Shown here in pieces: positions 26,152 to 35,673 of a stretch of 64,000 nt of DNA. The notes beneath the pieces are model-generated. The model was not told the origin of the DNA and did no database searches. It saw only the letters and a program-made list of their open reading frames with translations. This stretch comes from Nigerium sp. Lineage in GTDB: Bacteria; Actinomycetota; Actinomycetes; Propionibacteriales; Propionibacteriaceae. The position numbers and the translations under genes are program-made. The first letter of the stretch is position 1. Every line of letters starts with the position of its first letter. The stretch spans positions 310,001 through 374,000 of the forward strand of contig JADJTH010000008.1 of the NCBI GenBank assembly GCA_016711325.1, in the 5' to 3' direction.

Positions 26152-27056
26152 GCGAGCGGTACGCGTTCATCCACGCGGAGAAGGCAACGATCAATGAGGA
26201 TGGTACTCCGCGGTACCAGGTCCGGCAGATGTGTGGCTGGCTGGGCGTGTCGAGATCGGGCTATCACGAATGGGTGAAGCGTCCGGTGTCGGCGACGGCC
26301 CGATGGCGTGCGGATCTTGGTGATGTCATCGAGGCCCTCCACGACGCCAACGACGGCACCTATGGGTACCGGCGGATGCACGCGGCCCTGGCCAGGTCCG
26401 GTCGGCGCTGTCACCCGGACACGGTGCGCTCGGTCATGCGTGAGCGTGGCGTGGCTGGCTGTCAGCCCCGCAGCAAGCGGCGCTGCACCACCAGGCAGGC
26501 TGCGCAGGTGGCTGACATCCCCGACCTGGTGGGGCGTGATTTCACCAGCGACACCGCCGGAGCGAAACTCGTGGGTGACATCACCTATGTGCCGACCGCG
26601 GAGGGCTGGTTGTATGTTGCGTTGGTCATCGACTGCTTTTCGCGTGCGATCATCGGCTGGGCCATGGACGATAACTACAAGACCCCGTTGATCACCGCCG
26701 CGATCCGTATGGCCGCCCGCCGCGTCCCCCTTCCCCCGAATGCCGTATTTCATTCGGACCGTGGAAGCAATTACACTTCCGATGAATACGCCACGGTGCT
26801 CGACCGGCTCGGGTTGAGTCGGTCGGTCGGGCGTACCGGGATATGTTACGATAATGCTCTGGCTGAGTCGACGAATGGCGCGTTGAAAGTGGAGTTGGTG
26901 AACCGGCGCCACTATCCGACCCGTGAGATTGCTCGCAAGGATATTGCGCGGTGGATCGAGTTGTTCTATAATCAACGCAGGTTGCATTCAACACTCGGGT
27001 ACAAGACACCCAACGAAGTCCTGTACGGCGACCACAGTAGTCCAATAGCCGCCTGA
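26148..27056 (+). CDS. IS3-family transposase OrfB (DDE)
   Basis: 302 residues from GTG 26148, overlapping the orfA stop (GTGA). The rve/DDE core is intact: D in LVGDITYVPT, D in VFHSDRGSNYTS, E in DNALAESTNGALK, followed by YNQRRLHSTLGYKTPNE. With orfA intact too, the element could be active. Confidence 0.92.
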   Translation: MSERYAFIHAEKATINEDGTPRYQVRQMCGWLGVSRSGYHEWVKRPVSATARWRADLGDVIEALHDANDGTYGYRRMHAALARSGRRCHPDTVRSVMRERGVAGCQPRSKRRCTTRQAAQVADIPDLVGRDFTSDTAGAKLVGDITYVPTAEGWLYVALVIDCFSRAIIGWAMDDNYKTPLITAAIRMAARRVPLPPNAVFHSDRGSNYTSDEYATVLDRLGLSRSVGRTGICYDNALAESTNGALKVELVNRRHYPTREIARKDIARWIELFYNQRRLHSTLGYKTPNEVLYGDHSSPIAA

Positions 27057-27741
27057 AAACGACCAATAACCGAGTCCGGAAAATTTCTGGCGGCCCAGTC
27101 GCACGTGCGCTACCTGGAGTCGCGCTTGATTGAACTTGCCCAGCAGGCAGGCCGAGTCACTTTGGAGAACGGCACCGCACCGCCGCGGCCCCGCCTGCCA
27201 GAGGCTGACGTGTCGGATATGGAGTACTTCCTGGGCGAGCTCCAGATCGTGCTTCCTGTGCTTGGTGTCAACGTTATCCGGGTGCGCGCGGCGAGGCTGC
27301 AAGCCGAGGCGTCGTCAATCTCCGAGTCTCCGGTGTTCACGTTGACGAACAAGAACAGGACCGTTGACGCCCGCGCTCAGCAGATCGACGGCGAGTTCAT
27401 CATGCTCAGCGGGTCTGTCGTCGTCCCGACGTGGCACGGCGTGGGTCACGCGCGCAGCACCCAGAAGGCATACGCGAGCTACCGCGCCCAGCACGAAGGC
27501 TTGGTCGCCGATGGCTCCATCGTCGTTGAGGGTGGCACTGCTCGCACGACGCGCGACATCGTCTTCGGCTCGCCCTCGACGGCGGGTGCGGTCGCACTCG
27601 GCCGCTCGTGCAACGGGCGCGTCGAGTGGGTGAGCCCCGAGGGCTCGTTCGGTGCGTGGGAGAGCCGCGGGGTCGAGGATGACTGAACCTCGCGGCACTT
27701 GGCCTACGGCCACGGGTGGGGTTACACTTGAGTCAACAGTT

Positions 27742-27780
27742 CAGCCCGCCCAGTCTTCTGGTGTGGGCTGGATCTCTTTT
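27742..27780 (+). terminator. Rho-independent terminator
   Basis: CAGCCC (27742-27747) and GGGCTG (27765-27770) with inner CCAG/CTGG pairing, followed by GATCTCTTTT. It terminates the GIY-YIG transcript. Confidence 0.7.
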
Positions 27781-27794
27781 CGGGGGTGGCTCGG

Positions 27795-27860
27795 GTGACG
27801 CGCCCCGTTAAGCCATACGGCTCGCTCGATGAGCACCTTGCCAAGTTGGAGCAGCGCGGT
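27795..27860 (+). pseudogene. remnant: N-terminus of an Abi-family (AbiD/F) protein
   Basis: Reads VTRPVKPYGSLDEHLAKLEQRG, the typical start of Abi_2 abortive-infection proteins, then loses similarity at about 27860 where the next gene fragment begins. Only ~22 residues survive, so the assignment is tentative. Confidence 0.4.
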
Positions 27861-27895
27861 CAGGCAGGGCTGACGCCGACCGCTATCAACGCTGG

Positions 27896-28435
27896 ATGGG
27901 CGGCGGACTCGCACTGGCGGAGCTCGCCGACCTGTTCCGCGCGCCGGAACCCGATCCGCTGGCCGGCCGCTTCGCGACCCGCTCCGGGATGGACCTGCTC
28001 TGCGAGCAGGCGGATCCGCGTCCGTCCGACGGCCTGCGGATCGAGCTCGAGCTCGAGCAGAAGGACGATCACCCCGCGACGATGGATCGCCTCCGGGTGG
28101 CCGTGGCCGGGTATTGCGCGGAACGGATCGCGCGGATCGAGGTCGAGCGCGCTGCGATCCGTCGCCGCGGCCTCAAGGAGTTGTTGGCCGGCCTGATCTT
28201 CCTTGGCCTGTGCCTGGCCGCAGCCGCGCTGCTGTCGGCGTCCTGGTCGGGGCCGGACTGGCTACGGACCTTCTTCAGCGAAGGGCTGGTGATCGTCGGC
28301 TGGATCGCGCTGTGGCACCCGGTCGACATGCTGTTCTTCGAACGACTGCCCCTGCTCCGCGAGCAGCGTGTGCTGCAGCGGATCCAGACCGCCGACATCA
28401 TCGTCCTACCGATGTCCAGTTCAGGACGCAGCTGA
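27896..28435 (+). CDS. small membrane protein, 5' end possibly lost
   Basis: 179 residues from ATG 27896. Residues 1-85 are soluble and acidic; a hydrophobic hairpin (ELLAGLIFLGLCLAAAALL and a second helix near GLVIVGWIALWHPVDMLFF) fills the middle; the tail ends LQRIQTADIIVLPMSSS. The frame stays open upstream (ADRYQRW), directly against the Abi remnant, so the true N-terminus was probably cut off by a deletion. Function unknown. Confidence 0.5.
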   Translation: MGGGLALAELADLFRAPEPDPLAGRFATRSGMDLLCEQADPRPSDGLRIELELEQKDDHPATMDRLRVAVAGYCAERIARIEVERAAIRRRGLKELLAGLIFLGLCLAAAALLSASWSGPDWLRTFFSEGLVIVGWIALWHPVDMLFFERLPLLREQRVLQRIQTADIIVLPMSSSGRS

Positions 28436-28513
28436 CTGCCGGCAGCCCCTGCGGGCCCTCGCCTGCCGTCGCTGCGTTCGCCGCTCGAATCGGGACGCCA
28501 GTGGGGTCCAGCC

Positions 28514-28655
28514 GTGCATCTGTTCGTCGTCTCGGTCACCCTGCGGAACGCGTCGGGGGATCTGCTGGTCGTCCGCAAGCGCGGGAGCTCGGTGTTCATG
28601 CTGCCGGGTGGCAAGGTGGAAGCTGGCGAATCACGTGCCGGCGGGGCCCGGCGCG
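28514..28655 (+). pseudogene. remnant: N-terminus of a NUDIX hydrolase
   Basis: Reads HLFVVSVTLRNASGDLLVV and FMLPGGKVEAGES, the beginning of a NUDIX box (Gx5Ex7REUxEExGU). The rest of the box is missing: similarity ends at about 28645, next to the antisense DUF222 gene. Non-functional. Confidence 0.6.
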
Positions 28656-28668
28656 CAGGCGCAGTCGG

Positions 28669-30000
28669 TTATCCGGCGCGGTCGGGGATGCGGAATCGTT
28701 GGTGAATCCGTGGTCGTCTGGTGTGGTCGACGTGGAGGGGTGGGATGACTTCGGGGATTCCGTCGTGGCGGAGTCGGACGTGCCATCGGAGGTGCTCCAG
28801 CTTGTCGCCGGGTTCGATGATGCCGTGGTGATGGCGGCACGCCAATACGAGGTTGGTGAGGGACGTTGCCCCGCCTGTCTGCCATGGGACGAGATGGTGT
28901 GCGTCGCAGGCGGCGGGTGGCTGGTCGCAGCCCGGGAAGATGCAGCCTTTGTCGCGGGCCGTCAATGCGGCCCGTATGGTCGGGGTAACGAGGCGGTGGT
29001 CGCGCCGACATCAAGGACGCCCGACGGGCCACCGAGGACGACCGGAAGAAGGTCGGGGTCGCACGTGAGCCGGCGCAACTCGCCCGCCGACAACTCGGCA
29101 CCGGTGGGTAGTAGCCCGTTCCTGGTGCAGTCGGCCGGTAACTGGTCGTAGTCGAGGGTGACCATGATCCGGGGCTGGTCACCGCCGTTTGCGGGTGTGA
29201 TTTGTGCGCGGGCTGCGCGGTCCACCAGATCGGTCGGGGCGTCCGCGCGGCGCATGCCCATCGTGACTGGTTCGGGCCGGATGAGGGGGTCGGCGGCATC
29301 CAGCGCGTTGCGGCGGGCTTGGTTGGCGAGGGCGTCCACCTGTGCCTTGAGCAGTTCGCCCGCGACGATCGGCAGGCTGGCGCGTAGCAGCATGCTGCCG
29401 TCCCCGTCCGGGGTGAACGTCAGATGCCTGCGCTGCGACGCGTGGCGGGTTTCGCGTTCGAGTCGGCGGGCTTCGGTCTGGTCGGCGATGTCGGGGGTGA
29501 CGACTTCGACGAGGTGTCGGGAGAGGCGCTTCAACGCGTGACTGTTGAACTCGGCGCAGTACTCGATCATGGTGGTTTCGGCCGCTTGTTCGGCGGCGAC
29601 GCCGAGGTCGTCGGGGAGCGTGGTCAGGACGCGGGTGACGGCGTGGGACTGGGGCACGGAAATGGTGTCGTTGAGCATTCCTTCACGTACCTGGGGGAAC
29701 CGGGCCAGATCGTTGGTGTCGTGGATGAGCCGGTTGGCCTCGCGGGGTGTCAACCGCAGGCCATCGGCGAGCCAGCTACTCGTGCCGATTCCGAGTTCGT
29801 TGGGGGGTGTCCCTGGATTCGATGTCGGCGAGCAGTGATAGTGCGAACGCGTGCATTCGGTCGGCCAGCGCCAACGCGCTCGTGGTCGCACCGAGGAGTG
29901 CGGCGTCCGTCATCAAACCGAACTCGTGATCGGCGGAGTCGAGGGCAGCACTGATCTGGGTGAGGACGTCACCCGTTGTCAGCGCCACTTTTGTTTCCAT
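28669..30000 (-). pseudogene. DUF222/HNH endonuclease-like gene with two frameshifts
   Basis: Start ATG 30000 (METKVALTTGDVLTQ), leaderless behind TAGGTT. Frame 1 ends at 29776 after ESRDTP; the protein continues in a second frame with PNELGIGTSSWLADGLRLTP, and in a third frame from about 28980 with RAALTARDKGCIFPGCDQPP and the HNH core CDAHHLVPWQ...HHHGIIE. Each break is repaired by adding one base to a C or G run (six-base run at 29802-29807; GG at about 29020). Full length would be about 440 residues. DUF222/HNH proteins are multi-copy, mobile-intron-like genes in actinobacteria. Confidence 0.75.
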
Positions 30001-30239
30001 GACACCAACCTAGACACCGGGTCAGACAATTTCCGGTCCACCACTCAGCAAGCGGATCGGGCTGGGCGCGGCCGGCCTGGATCAAGCTCGGGCGGGCAGC
30101 GTGAGTTGGCTGACCGGCTGCGGTGTCGAGCGGAGGCCCAACCCGGACGCTGTTCGCGGGGCTCGGCGCCCGGCTCGGGAATGAATCTGAGCCCACGCCG
30201 GTTCCGGTACATGCATACGCATATACCTCAGGAGTGGTC

Positions 30240-31427
30240 ATGCAGTTCGGAATCTTCTCGGTCAGCGACATCACGCGCGATCCGGTCTCGGGCGTCACGC
30301 CCAGCGAGGCCGAGCGGATCGACGCCGTGGTCACCATCGCCACGCACGCGGAGGAGGTCGGGCTCGACGTCTTCGCGATCGGCGAGCACCACAACCCGCC
30401 GTTCTTCTCGTCGGCTCCCACCACGCTGCTCGCCTTCATCGCCGCGCAGACCGAACGGCTGATCGTCTCCACCGCCACCACGCTGATCACCACCAACGAT
30501 CCCGTGCGCATCGCCGAGGAGTACGCGATGCTGCAGCACCTGAGCAAGGGCCGGATGGACCTGATGCTCGGACGCGGCAACACCGCCCCGGTCTACCCCT
30601 GGTTCGGTCAGGACATCCGGCAGGGCCTGCCGCTGGCACTGGAGCACTACAACCTGCTGCACCGGCTGTGGCGCGAGGACGTCGTCGACTGGGAGGGCAC
30701 GTTCCGCACGTCGCTGCAGGGCTTCACATCGACCCCGCGCCCGCTGGACGACGTCCCGCCGTTCGTCTGGCACGGCTCCATCCGCACCCCCGAGATCGCC
30801 GAACAGGCGGCCTACTACGGCGACGGCTTCTTCGCCAACAACATCTTCTGGCCCAAGGAGCACTACATCCGACTGGTGAACTTCTACCGGCAGCGCTTCG
30901 AGCACCACGGCCACGGCCCCAGGAGGCAGGCGATCGTCGGGCTGGGCGGTCAGGCCTACCTCGCTCAGCGCTCCCAGGACGCCAAGGCCGAGTTCCGTCC
31001 GTACTTCGACGAGGCACCGGTCTACGGAAACGGCCCGAGCCTGGAGGAGTTCAGCGACATGACGCCGCTGAGCGTCGGTTCGCCACAGGAGGTGATCGAG
31101 AAGACCCTCACCTTCCGGGAGTACTTCGGCGACTACCAGCGTCAGCTGTTCCTGGTCGACCATGCCGGGATGCCCTTGTCCATGGTGCTCAAGCAGCTCG
31201 ATCTGCTGGGCGGAGAGGTCGTCCCCGTCCTGCGTCGCGAACTGGCAGCCATGCGGGAACCGGGCGTGGCGGACGCCCCCACCCACGCCGCCCGAGTGAC
31301 GGCCAAGTACGGGGACGCCGCCCCGCGGCAGCCGCGTCCGAATGCGAACCGCGGCGACAATGTCACCGGACAGTCCCCCTACCAGGACACCGAATCATCC
31401 CGGCTGGCGACGTCTCCCGCCTTGTGA
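30240..31427 (+). CDS. luciferase-like FMN-dependent monooxygenase (CE1758 type)
   Basis: 395 residues, bacterial-luciferase TIM-barrel family. Reads MQFGIFSVSDITRDPVSG, with AIGEHHNPPFFSSAP and GRGNTAPVYPWFG. The length and the pairing with the FMN reductase at 31929 match the CE1758/CE1759 pair of corynebacteria. It would oxidise an unknown substrate using reduced FMN. ATG 30240 has CAGGAG 5 nt upstream. The MarR gene overlaps its stop (TGATG). Confidence 0.85.
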   Translation: MQFGIFSVSDITRDPVSGVTPSEAERIDAVVTIATHAEEVGLDVFAIGEHHNPPFFSSAPTTLLAFIAAQTERLIVSTATTLITTNDPVRIAEEYAMLQHLSKGRMDLMLGRGNTAPVYPWFGQDIRQGLPLALEHYNLLHRLWREDVVDWEGTFRTSLQGFTSTPRPLDDVPPFVWHGSIRTPEIAEQAAYYGDGFFANNIFWPKEHYIRLVNFYRQRFEHHGHGPRRQAIVGLGGQAYLAQRSQDAKAEFRPYFDEAPVYGNGPSLEEFSDMTPLSVGSPQEVIEKTLTFREYFGDYQRQLFLVDHAGMPLSMVLKQLDLLGGEVVPVLRRELAAMREPGVADAPTHAARVTAKYGDAAPRQPRPNANRGDNVTGQSPYQDTESSRLATSPAL

Positions 31428-31882
31428 TGTCCGACCGACTGGCCAACGAGGCGTGGGAGGCGCTGATGACGGCCCACGCTCGGATGCTGCGGCGGTTCGC
31501 CGCCGACGACTGGGAGGACCTCAGCATGCGTGAATACGATGTGCTGTACACCCTCGCCAAGCACGGTCCGATTCGGGTCGGCGAGCTCGGCGGGTCGGTC
31601 CTGCTCAGCCAGCCCGGGCTCTCCCGCCTGGTCGGACGGCTGGCCCAGCGCGGCCTGGTCGAGCGCTCGTCCGACCCTGTGGACGGACGTTCGGTGCGGG
31701 TCGGCCTGACCCCGGCCGGTGTCGCCCGCCAGAAGGCGGTCGGACGCCGTCACGCCCGGTCGGTCGCCGAGGCGATGGCGGTGCTCACCCCGTCCGAGCT
31801 GGCCGAACTGGACGCCCTGGCCACCAAGCTGATCGACTCGCCCCCGCAGGCCGTCGAGGGCACCGCGGAACACCAGAGGTGA
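31427..31882 (+). CDS. MarR-family transcriptional regulator
   Basis: 151 residues, winged-helix repressor: dimer helix at the N-terminus, then HGPIRVGELGGSVLLSQPGL (recognition helix) and the wing SSDPVDGRSVRVGLTPAG. ATG 31427 overlaps the stop of the monooxygenase gene. Sitting between a flavin monooxygenase and its reductase, it probably controls this operon in response to a toxic substrate. Confidence 0.88.
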   Translation: MSDRLANEAWEALMTAHARMLRRFAADDWEDLSMREYDVLYTLAKHGPIRVGELGGSVLLSQPGLSRLVGRLAQRGLVERSSDPVDGRSVRVGLTPAGVARQKAVGRRHARSVAEAMAVLTPSELAELDALATKLIDSPPQAVEGTAEHQR

Positions 31883-31928
31883 TCCGCGTGTTCCACCGAA
31901 CATCGAACCATCCGAAAGCACACCGATC

Positions 31929-32633
31929 ATGAACTCTCGAACCTTCCAGCTGGCGGTCGTCAGCGCGGGGGCGTCCGACCCCTCCTCCACCCGGCTGCTG
32001 GCCGACCGGATCGCCGCCGGCATCTCTCGGCGTGCCGGGCAGCGCGGCCACACGGTCGAACGCACCGTCATCGAGTTGCGCCCGCTCGCCGCCGAGATCG
32101 CGACCGCGATCACCTCGCAACTGCTCGGCCCCAAGATGACCGAGGCCGTCGAGATCCTGGCCGCGGCGGACGGCCTCGTGGTCAGCGCCCCGGTCTACAA
32201 AGCCAGGCCCAGCGGCCTGTTCACGTCGTTCTTCCAGGTGCTCGACAACGACCTGCTGATCGCCAAGCCGGTGGCCCTGGCCGCGACCGCGGGCACGTCC
32301 CGGCACGCTCTGGTGGTGGACGAGCAGCTGCGCGGGATGTTCGCCTTCCTGCGGACGCTGACGGCGCCCACGTCTTTGTTCGCCGCCCCGGAGGACTGGG
32401 GAGATCCCGGGCTCACCGGTCGGATCGACCGTGCATCGGTCGAACTGGTGCTGCTGATGGAGGCGGATCTGGCGAGCGCGGTGCGGCAGGAGTCCTGGGG
32501 TAGCTACTCCCACCCACTCGGCGGGCACACCCCCGACGTGGCGATCGACCTCGAGTCCGATCTGATGCGGCTCGCCGCCGGCGGGTCGCTGAATGACCGT
32601 GGCCCTCGCGGGGGGGCCACGGTCGTCGGGTAG
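31929..32633 (+). CDS. NAD(P)H-dependent FMN reductase (CE1759 type)
   Basis: 234 residues, flavodoxin-like. FQLAVVSAGASDPSSTRLLA is the FMN phosphate loop; ADGLVVSAPVYKARPSGLF and ATAGTSRHALVVDEQLRGMF are the other flavin segments. It supplies reduced FMN to the monooxygenase upstream. The last ~13 residues are encoded by a terminator-like hairpin (32595-32624), so the real end may be at about 32594 if a base is missing there. Confidence 0.85.
   Translation: MNSRTFQLAVVSAGASDPSSTRLLADRIAAGISRRAGQRGHTVERTVIELRPLAAEIATAITSQLLGPKMTEAVEILAAADGLVVSAPVYKARPSGLFTSFFQVLDNDLLIAKPVALAATAGTSRHALVVDEQLRGMFAFLRTLTAPTSLFAAPEDWGDPGLTGRIDRASVELVLLMEADLASAVRQESWGSYSHPLGGHTPDVAIDLESDLMRLAAGGSLNDRGPRGGATVVG
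32594..32624 (+). terminator. terminator hairpin overlapping the reductase 3' end
   Basis: Perfect 10-bp stem GACCGTGGCC (32595-32604) with GGCCACGGTC (32615-32624), with GC-rich loop. No T-run. Lies inside the annotated reading frame. Confidence 0.5.
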
Positions 32634-32723
32634 CCCCGCCGCGGTGGCGCCATCGGGCGAATCGTGGTGCCCCGATGAGACGAGCCGGCGGTCCGGGGAG
32701 CTACGCCAGGCCCGCTGCGCGCG

Positions 32724-33115
32724 TCAGCTCGCCGACTCGCGGGCGCCTCGCCACAGGTCAATGCCCGACTCGACCGCGTGCTCGTCGATGGCCGCCAGTT
32801 CAGCCTCGCTGAAGACGAGGTTGTCCAGGGCCTTGACGTTGTCGCGCAGCTGCTCGGGACGACTCGCGCCGATCAGCACCGAGGTGACATCGTCGCTGCG
32901 CAGCGCCCAGGCCAGCGCCATCTGGGCGAGAGACTGCCCACGCTCGGCGGCGATCGCGTTGAGGGCACGGATGTGGCCGAGAACCTCGTCGCTCAGCAGG
33001 CGTCCGCCCAGTGACTTGCCCTGACTGGCGCGGGAACCTTCGGGAACCCCGTCGAGGTAGCGATCGGTCAGCATGCCCTGCGCCAGTTCCGGACGGAGTG
33101 TAGGCCAGTGTCCGA
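32724..33115 (-). pseudogene. remnant: C-terminal half of an aldo/keto reductase
   Basis: Reads LAQGMLTDRYLDGVPEGSRA, then ALAWALRSDDVTSVLIGASR and DLWRGARESAS at the end, the C-terminal third of L-glyceraldehyde 3-phosphate reductase (YghZ)-type AKRs. The catalytic Asp-Tyr-Lys-His part is missing; similarity stops near 33090-33115, where an opposite-strand membrane-gene fragment starts. An ATG at 33074 is internal. Confidence 0.7.
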
Positions 33116-33126
33116 ACCACAGGTCT

Positions 33127-34585
33127 GAGGCGGCCGCGGCCGTCGTCTACCTGCCGATGGCCGCGACGGCGGCGTCGGGATGGCGCGGCGAGGCCGGTTT
33201 GGTTGGCAACACCAACGAGGTGGCTCCCGATCTGACCATGCTGGCGGCGAGCAGCGTGCAGTACGGTGCCCGCGACGTACGTGGCGTGGTTCCTGCTGCC
33301 CCTGGCGCCTTGGCTGGCGTGGGGAATGCTCCGGCGTCGCGGCGCGGAGTTCGCCGCCGTCTACGTCATCGGCGGACTGTTCGCGCTGCTCGTCCTTGGC
33401 CCCAGCGAGTTGTGGCTGTTCCGCTGGCCCTTGCGGCTGGTGCAGTACGTCCACCTGGCGTTGGGTGTGCTGGTGGCGGTGCTGGTGACGCAGGGGATCG
33501 CGGTCCGGGCCGGCCGGTTCAAGGCGGCGTGGTCCTGCGGCATTGTGACGATTGGCGGCTGGCTTGCCTTCGCGGGGCGCCCGGACCTGATGGGGCGACA
33601 TCTCGTCGGGACGCTCATGGTGATCGGGCTGGTCGGTGTCGTCATCGCGGTGGCCCGCCGCTGGTCGCCGCTGGTACCCGCCGCCATGGTCGCCGGCACC
33701 GGTGTCGTGCTGGCGCTGCAGTTGGCTTGGGTCCCGTCGAACCATGACGTCATGATCTGGCGCGCACCCACCAGGATCGAAGTCTTCGAAGAGTACGCGG
33801 CCTCGCACCCGGCGGGGGTCGTGCAGATCGCCCACGCCGACCTCATCCCTGTCGACCAGCGGAACGCGGCGGCGTCCGAGTTACTCTTCGGCTCCCAGCC
33901 CGCGATCGCCGGCGTTGAGTCGACCACCAGCTACACCGGCATCGGCTTCAACGCGTTCTCGCGGACACTGTGCCTCACCTTCTCGGGCAACTCGTGCCCG
34001 GCGGCCTTCCCGGTCGTCTGGCAGCCGGCCGGCACAGCCGTGCGGACGCCGATGTTGCTGGACGCGGTGAAGGCGCGCACTCTCGTGGTTCAGCACGCGC
34101 TGGTGCCCGAGGCGGCGGAATTCACGCCGCCGCAGGGGTGGCGGCGTACTCGCGTCGGCGACCATGCCACGGTGTTCGAACGGACGGCGCCGCTGCCGTG
34201 GCCGTCATCGAGGTTGGCGGCGATCTCGGGTGACGTGGGGGTGGTCACCGCCGACGGCACCGCAAGCCACGAGTCGGTGGTGGTGCGCACCGGCACCGGA
34301 GGCGGAGCGGTGCAGTTCGCCCGGCTTGCCTGGCCCGGTTATCGCGCCGGGCTGGACGGTCGTCCGGTCGAGGTGCGTGAGAACGCCCAGGGCCTGATCG
34401 AGGTCGCCCTCCCGCCCGGGGTGACCGACGGCGAACTGACGCTGGACTTCTCGCCGCCCGGCTACGCCATCGGCGTCCCGCTGCTGCTGGCCGGAGTCGT
34501 GACTGCCGTGGCCATGGGCGTCATGGAGGCGGCTCAGAGGCGTCGTGGACGAGATGCGGTAAGGGCGTCGAGCACGATCGCTTGA
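33127..34585 (+). pseudogene. large membrane protein gene, 5' truncated and frameshifted
   Basis: One frame (33127-33265) reads GLVGNTNEVAPDLTMLAASS and a second takes over with PATYVAWFLLPLAPWLAWGM to 34585. Deleting one G at about 33266 (TACGGTGCCC) joins them. The 3' part has about six hydrophobic helices, then a ~210-residue extracytoplasmic domain (residues ~175-395) and a last helix (IGVPLLLAGVVTAVAMGVM). The layout resembles YfhO-like or polymer-assembly membrane proteins. The start is missing, cut at the AKR remnant. Confidence 0.5.
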
Positions 34586-34617
34586 GGTGCCACCGCGCGC
34601 CGAAAGGACGCGTTCGT
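34563..34617 (-). pseudogene. duplicate remnant of the PIN gene 3' end
   Basis: On the minus strand it reads ERVLSARGGTSSDRARRP, close to ERILSARGGMSSDRVLDALR in the PIN gene at 35674-36193, and the DNA is similar over about 55 bp (34563-34617 against 35731-35787). It overlaps the 3' end of the membrane gene. The nuclease gene lies between the two copies. Confidence 0.5.
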
Positions 34618-34659
34618 GCGGGCACGCTGTTGCGTGGCGTCGCTGCGAGAGGTCCGAGG

Positions 34660-35397
34660 TTACTCGCAGGCGCGGCCGTCGCCATCTCCGTCGCCGTTGT
34701 TGCCCGTGCCGTGGGCGAACCACTCGTAGATCTCCGACTCGGCGGGATCATCACGGTCGAAGGGACCGATCGGGTGACCGGCGGTGTTCTTCCGCAATTG
34801 CCCGCACGACCGGTACAGCTCCCACCAACGCCCACCGGACGGTCGTGCGGCCGAAGGCTGCGGGTTCTGGCAGGCGACCGTGACGACGGCGCCGTCCGGG
34901 CCGGGTCCGGCGATCTGGGCGGCACGGTAGAGCGCCTCGCGTGGGTGGGCGGGGTAGCCGTCGGTGGAGTCGTAGCGGGCGATCGCGTTGCCCGCCTCGA
35001 GCTGCATCAGCCCGAGGTCGACGCCGGACGCCGTGGTCGCGTAGCGGACGAGTCGACCGTGACGGTCGATATCGTTCTGCCCGGCGGGCAGTTCCAGCGT
35101 GACCGGATGGCCGGGTGATAGCAGGCGCTCGATCGCCGCGGTGGCCTCGTGGTGGCCACATTCGCCTCGTTCGGGGGTGTCGATCCCGATGAGGCGTACC
35201 GTTCCGGCGCTGCTCTTGATCGTGTCACCATCCACGACGGACACGAACGTGGCCGAGACGGACGCCGCAGGCGCCGGCTCGGCGGTTCGCGACGCCGTCG
35301 GGCGAGGCGACTCCGATGGGGCATCCGTGCAACCGGCCAGCCCCGCCAGCAGCGCCGCGGCCGCGATGACTGCTCGCAGCCCGGGGGTGATCCTCAC
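34660..35397 (-). CDS. secreted thermonuclease (SNase) lipoprotein with Excalibur domain
   Basis: 245 residues. Lipoprotein signal with lipobox LAGC at residues 19-22, a Ser/Pro/Ala linker, then the SNase barrel: VVDGDTIKSSAGTVRLIGID with the calcium and catalytic Asp/Arg, TPERGECGHHEATAAIERLL, and RHGRLVRYATT. The tail NNGDGDGDGRACE is an Excalibur calcium-binding motif. Exported DNA/RNA degradation on the cell surface is the expected role. It sits between two copies of a PIN-gene fragment and may have been inserted there. Confidence 0.87.
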   Translation of the reverse strand: MRITPGLRAVIAAAALLAGLAGCTDAPSESPRPTASRTAEPAPAASVSATFVSVVDGDTIKSSAGTVRLIGIDTPERGECGHHEATAAIERLLSPGHPVTLELPAGQNDIDRHGRLVRYATTASGVDLGLMQLEAGNAIARYDSTDGYPAHPREALYRAAQIAGPGPDGAVVTVACQNPQPSAARPSGGRWWELYRSCGQLRKNTAGHPIGPFDRDDPAESEIYEWFAHGTGNNGDGDGDGRACE

Positions 35398-35673
35398 TCG
35401 GCCTCCCTCTCCTCATGAACAGCGCGGACACGCTCAGCTCGGCGTCCGACGCTCGATCAAGACGCTACCGGCCGGCGTGTTGCCGCCGCATGGCTCCGCC
35501 GCCCGGACGCTGGAGCCAGTAGCCAGGTTCGCGGCGTCGAACTCGGCGACAGCTTCGGGATGCTCCCGCTGGGCCGGAGTCAGACGGTGAGTGGGGCGCG
35601 CAATCGAGCGTAGTGCTCGTGCTCACGGGCGGGCACAAGAGTCCCGGTTTATCGCGGCACCTCGCACGTGGTC
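35398..35673. other. non-coding spacer
   Basis: 276 bp between the nuclease and the PIN gene. I see no plausible reading frame, repeat or tRNA. The nuclease promoter should lie at its left edge, where GAGGAGAGGGAGG is the RBS. Confidence 0.4.

Larger units (their letters stand above)
25788..27098 (+). mobile_element. IS3-family insertion sequence
   Basis: About 1.31 kb, bounded by imperfect 29-bp inverted repeats (25788-25816 and 27070-27098, 21 of 29 matching, ends CTGGG/CCCAG). Carries orfA and orfB in overlapping frames. The insertion interrupts the GIY-YIG gene. A clean target duplication is not visible: AAG on the left and CAG on the right are the best match. Confidence 0.88.
25472..27686 (+). 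pseudogene. GIY-YIG nuclease family protein split by an IS3 element
   Basis: The 5' part (25472-25787) reads MNGKQVKLFLVDGTAGGLTT and ends LITSKDTNLTK; the 3' part resumes at about 27099 with SHVRYLESRLIELAQQAG and runs to TGA 27686. Joined without the insertion it would be about 300 residues: an N-terminal GIY-YIG-like domain (GAYLLLGEDEDA, CYVGEADVVATRLRAHA) and a C-terminal DUF4357-like domain. The gene overlaps the HsdR remnant by ATGA, as often seen at restriction loci. Interrupted, hence presumably inactive. Confidence 0.75.
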
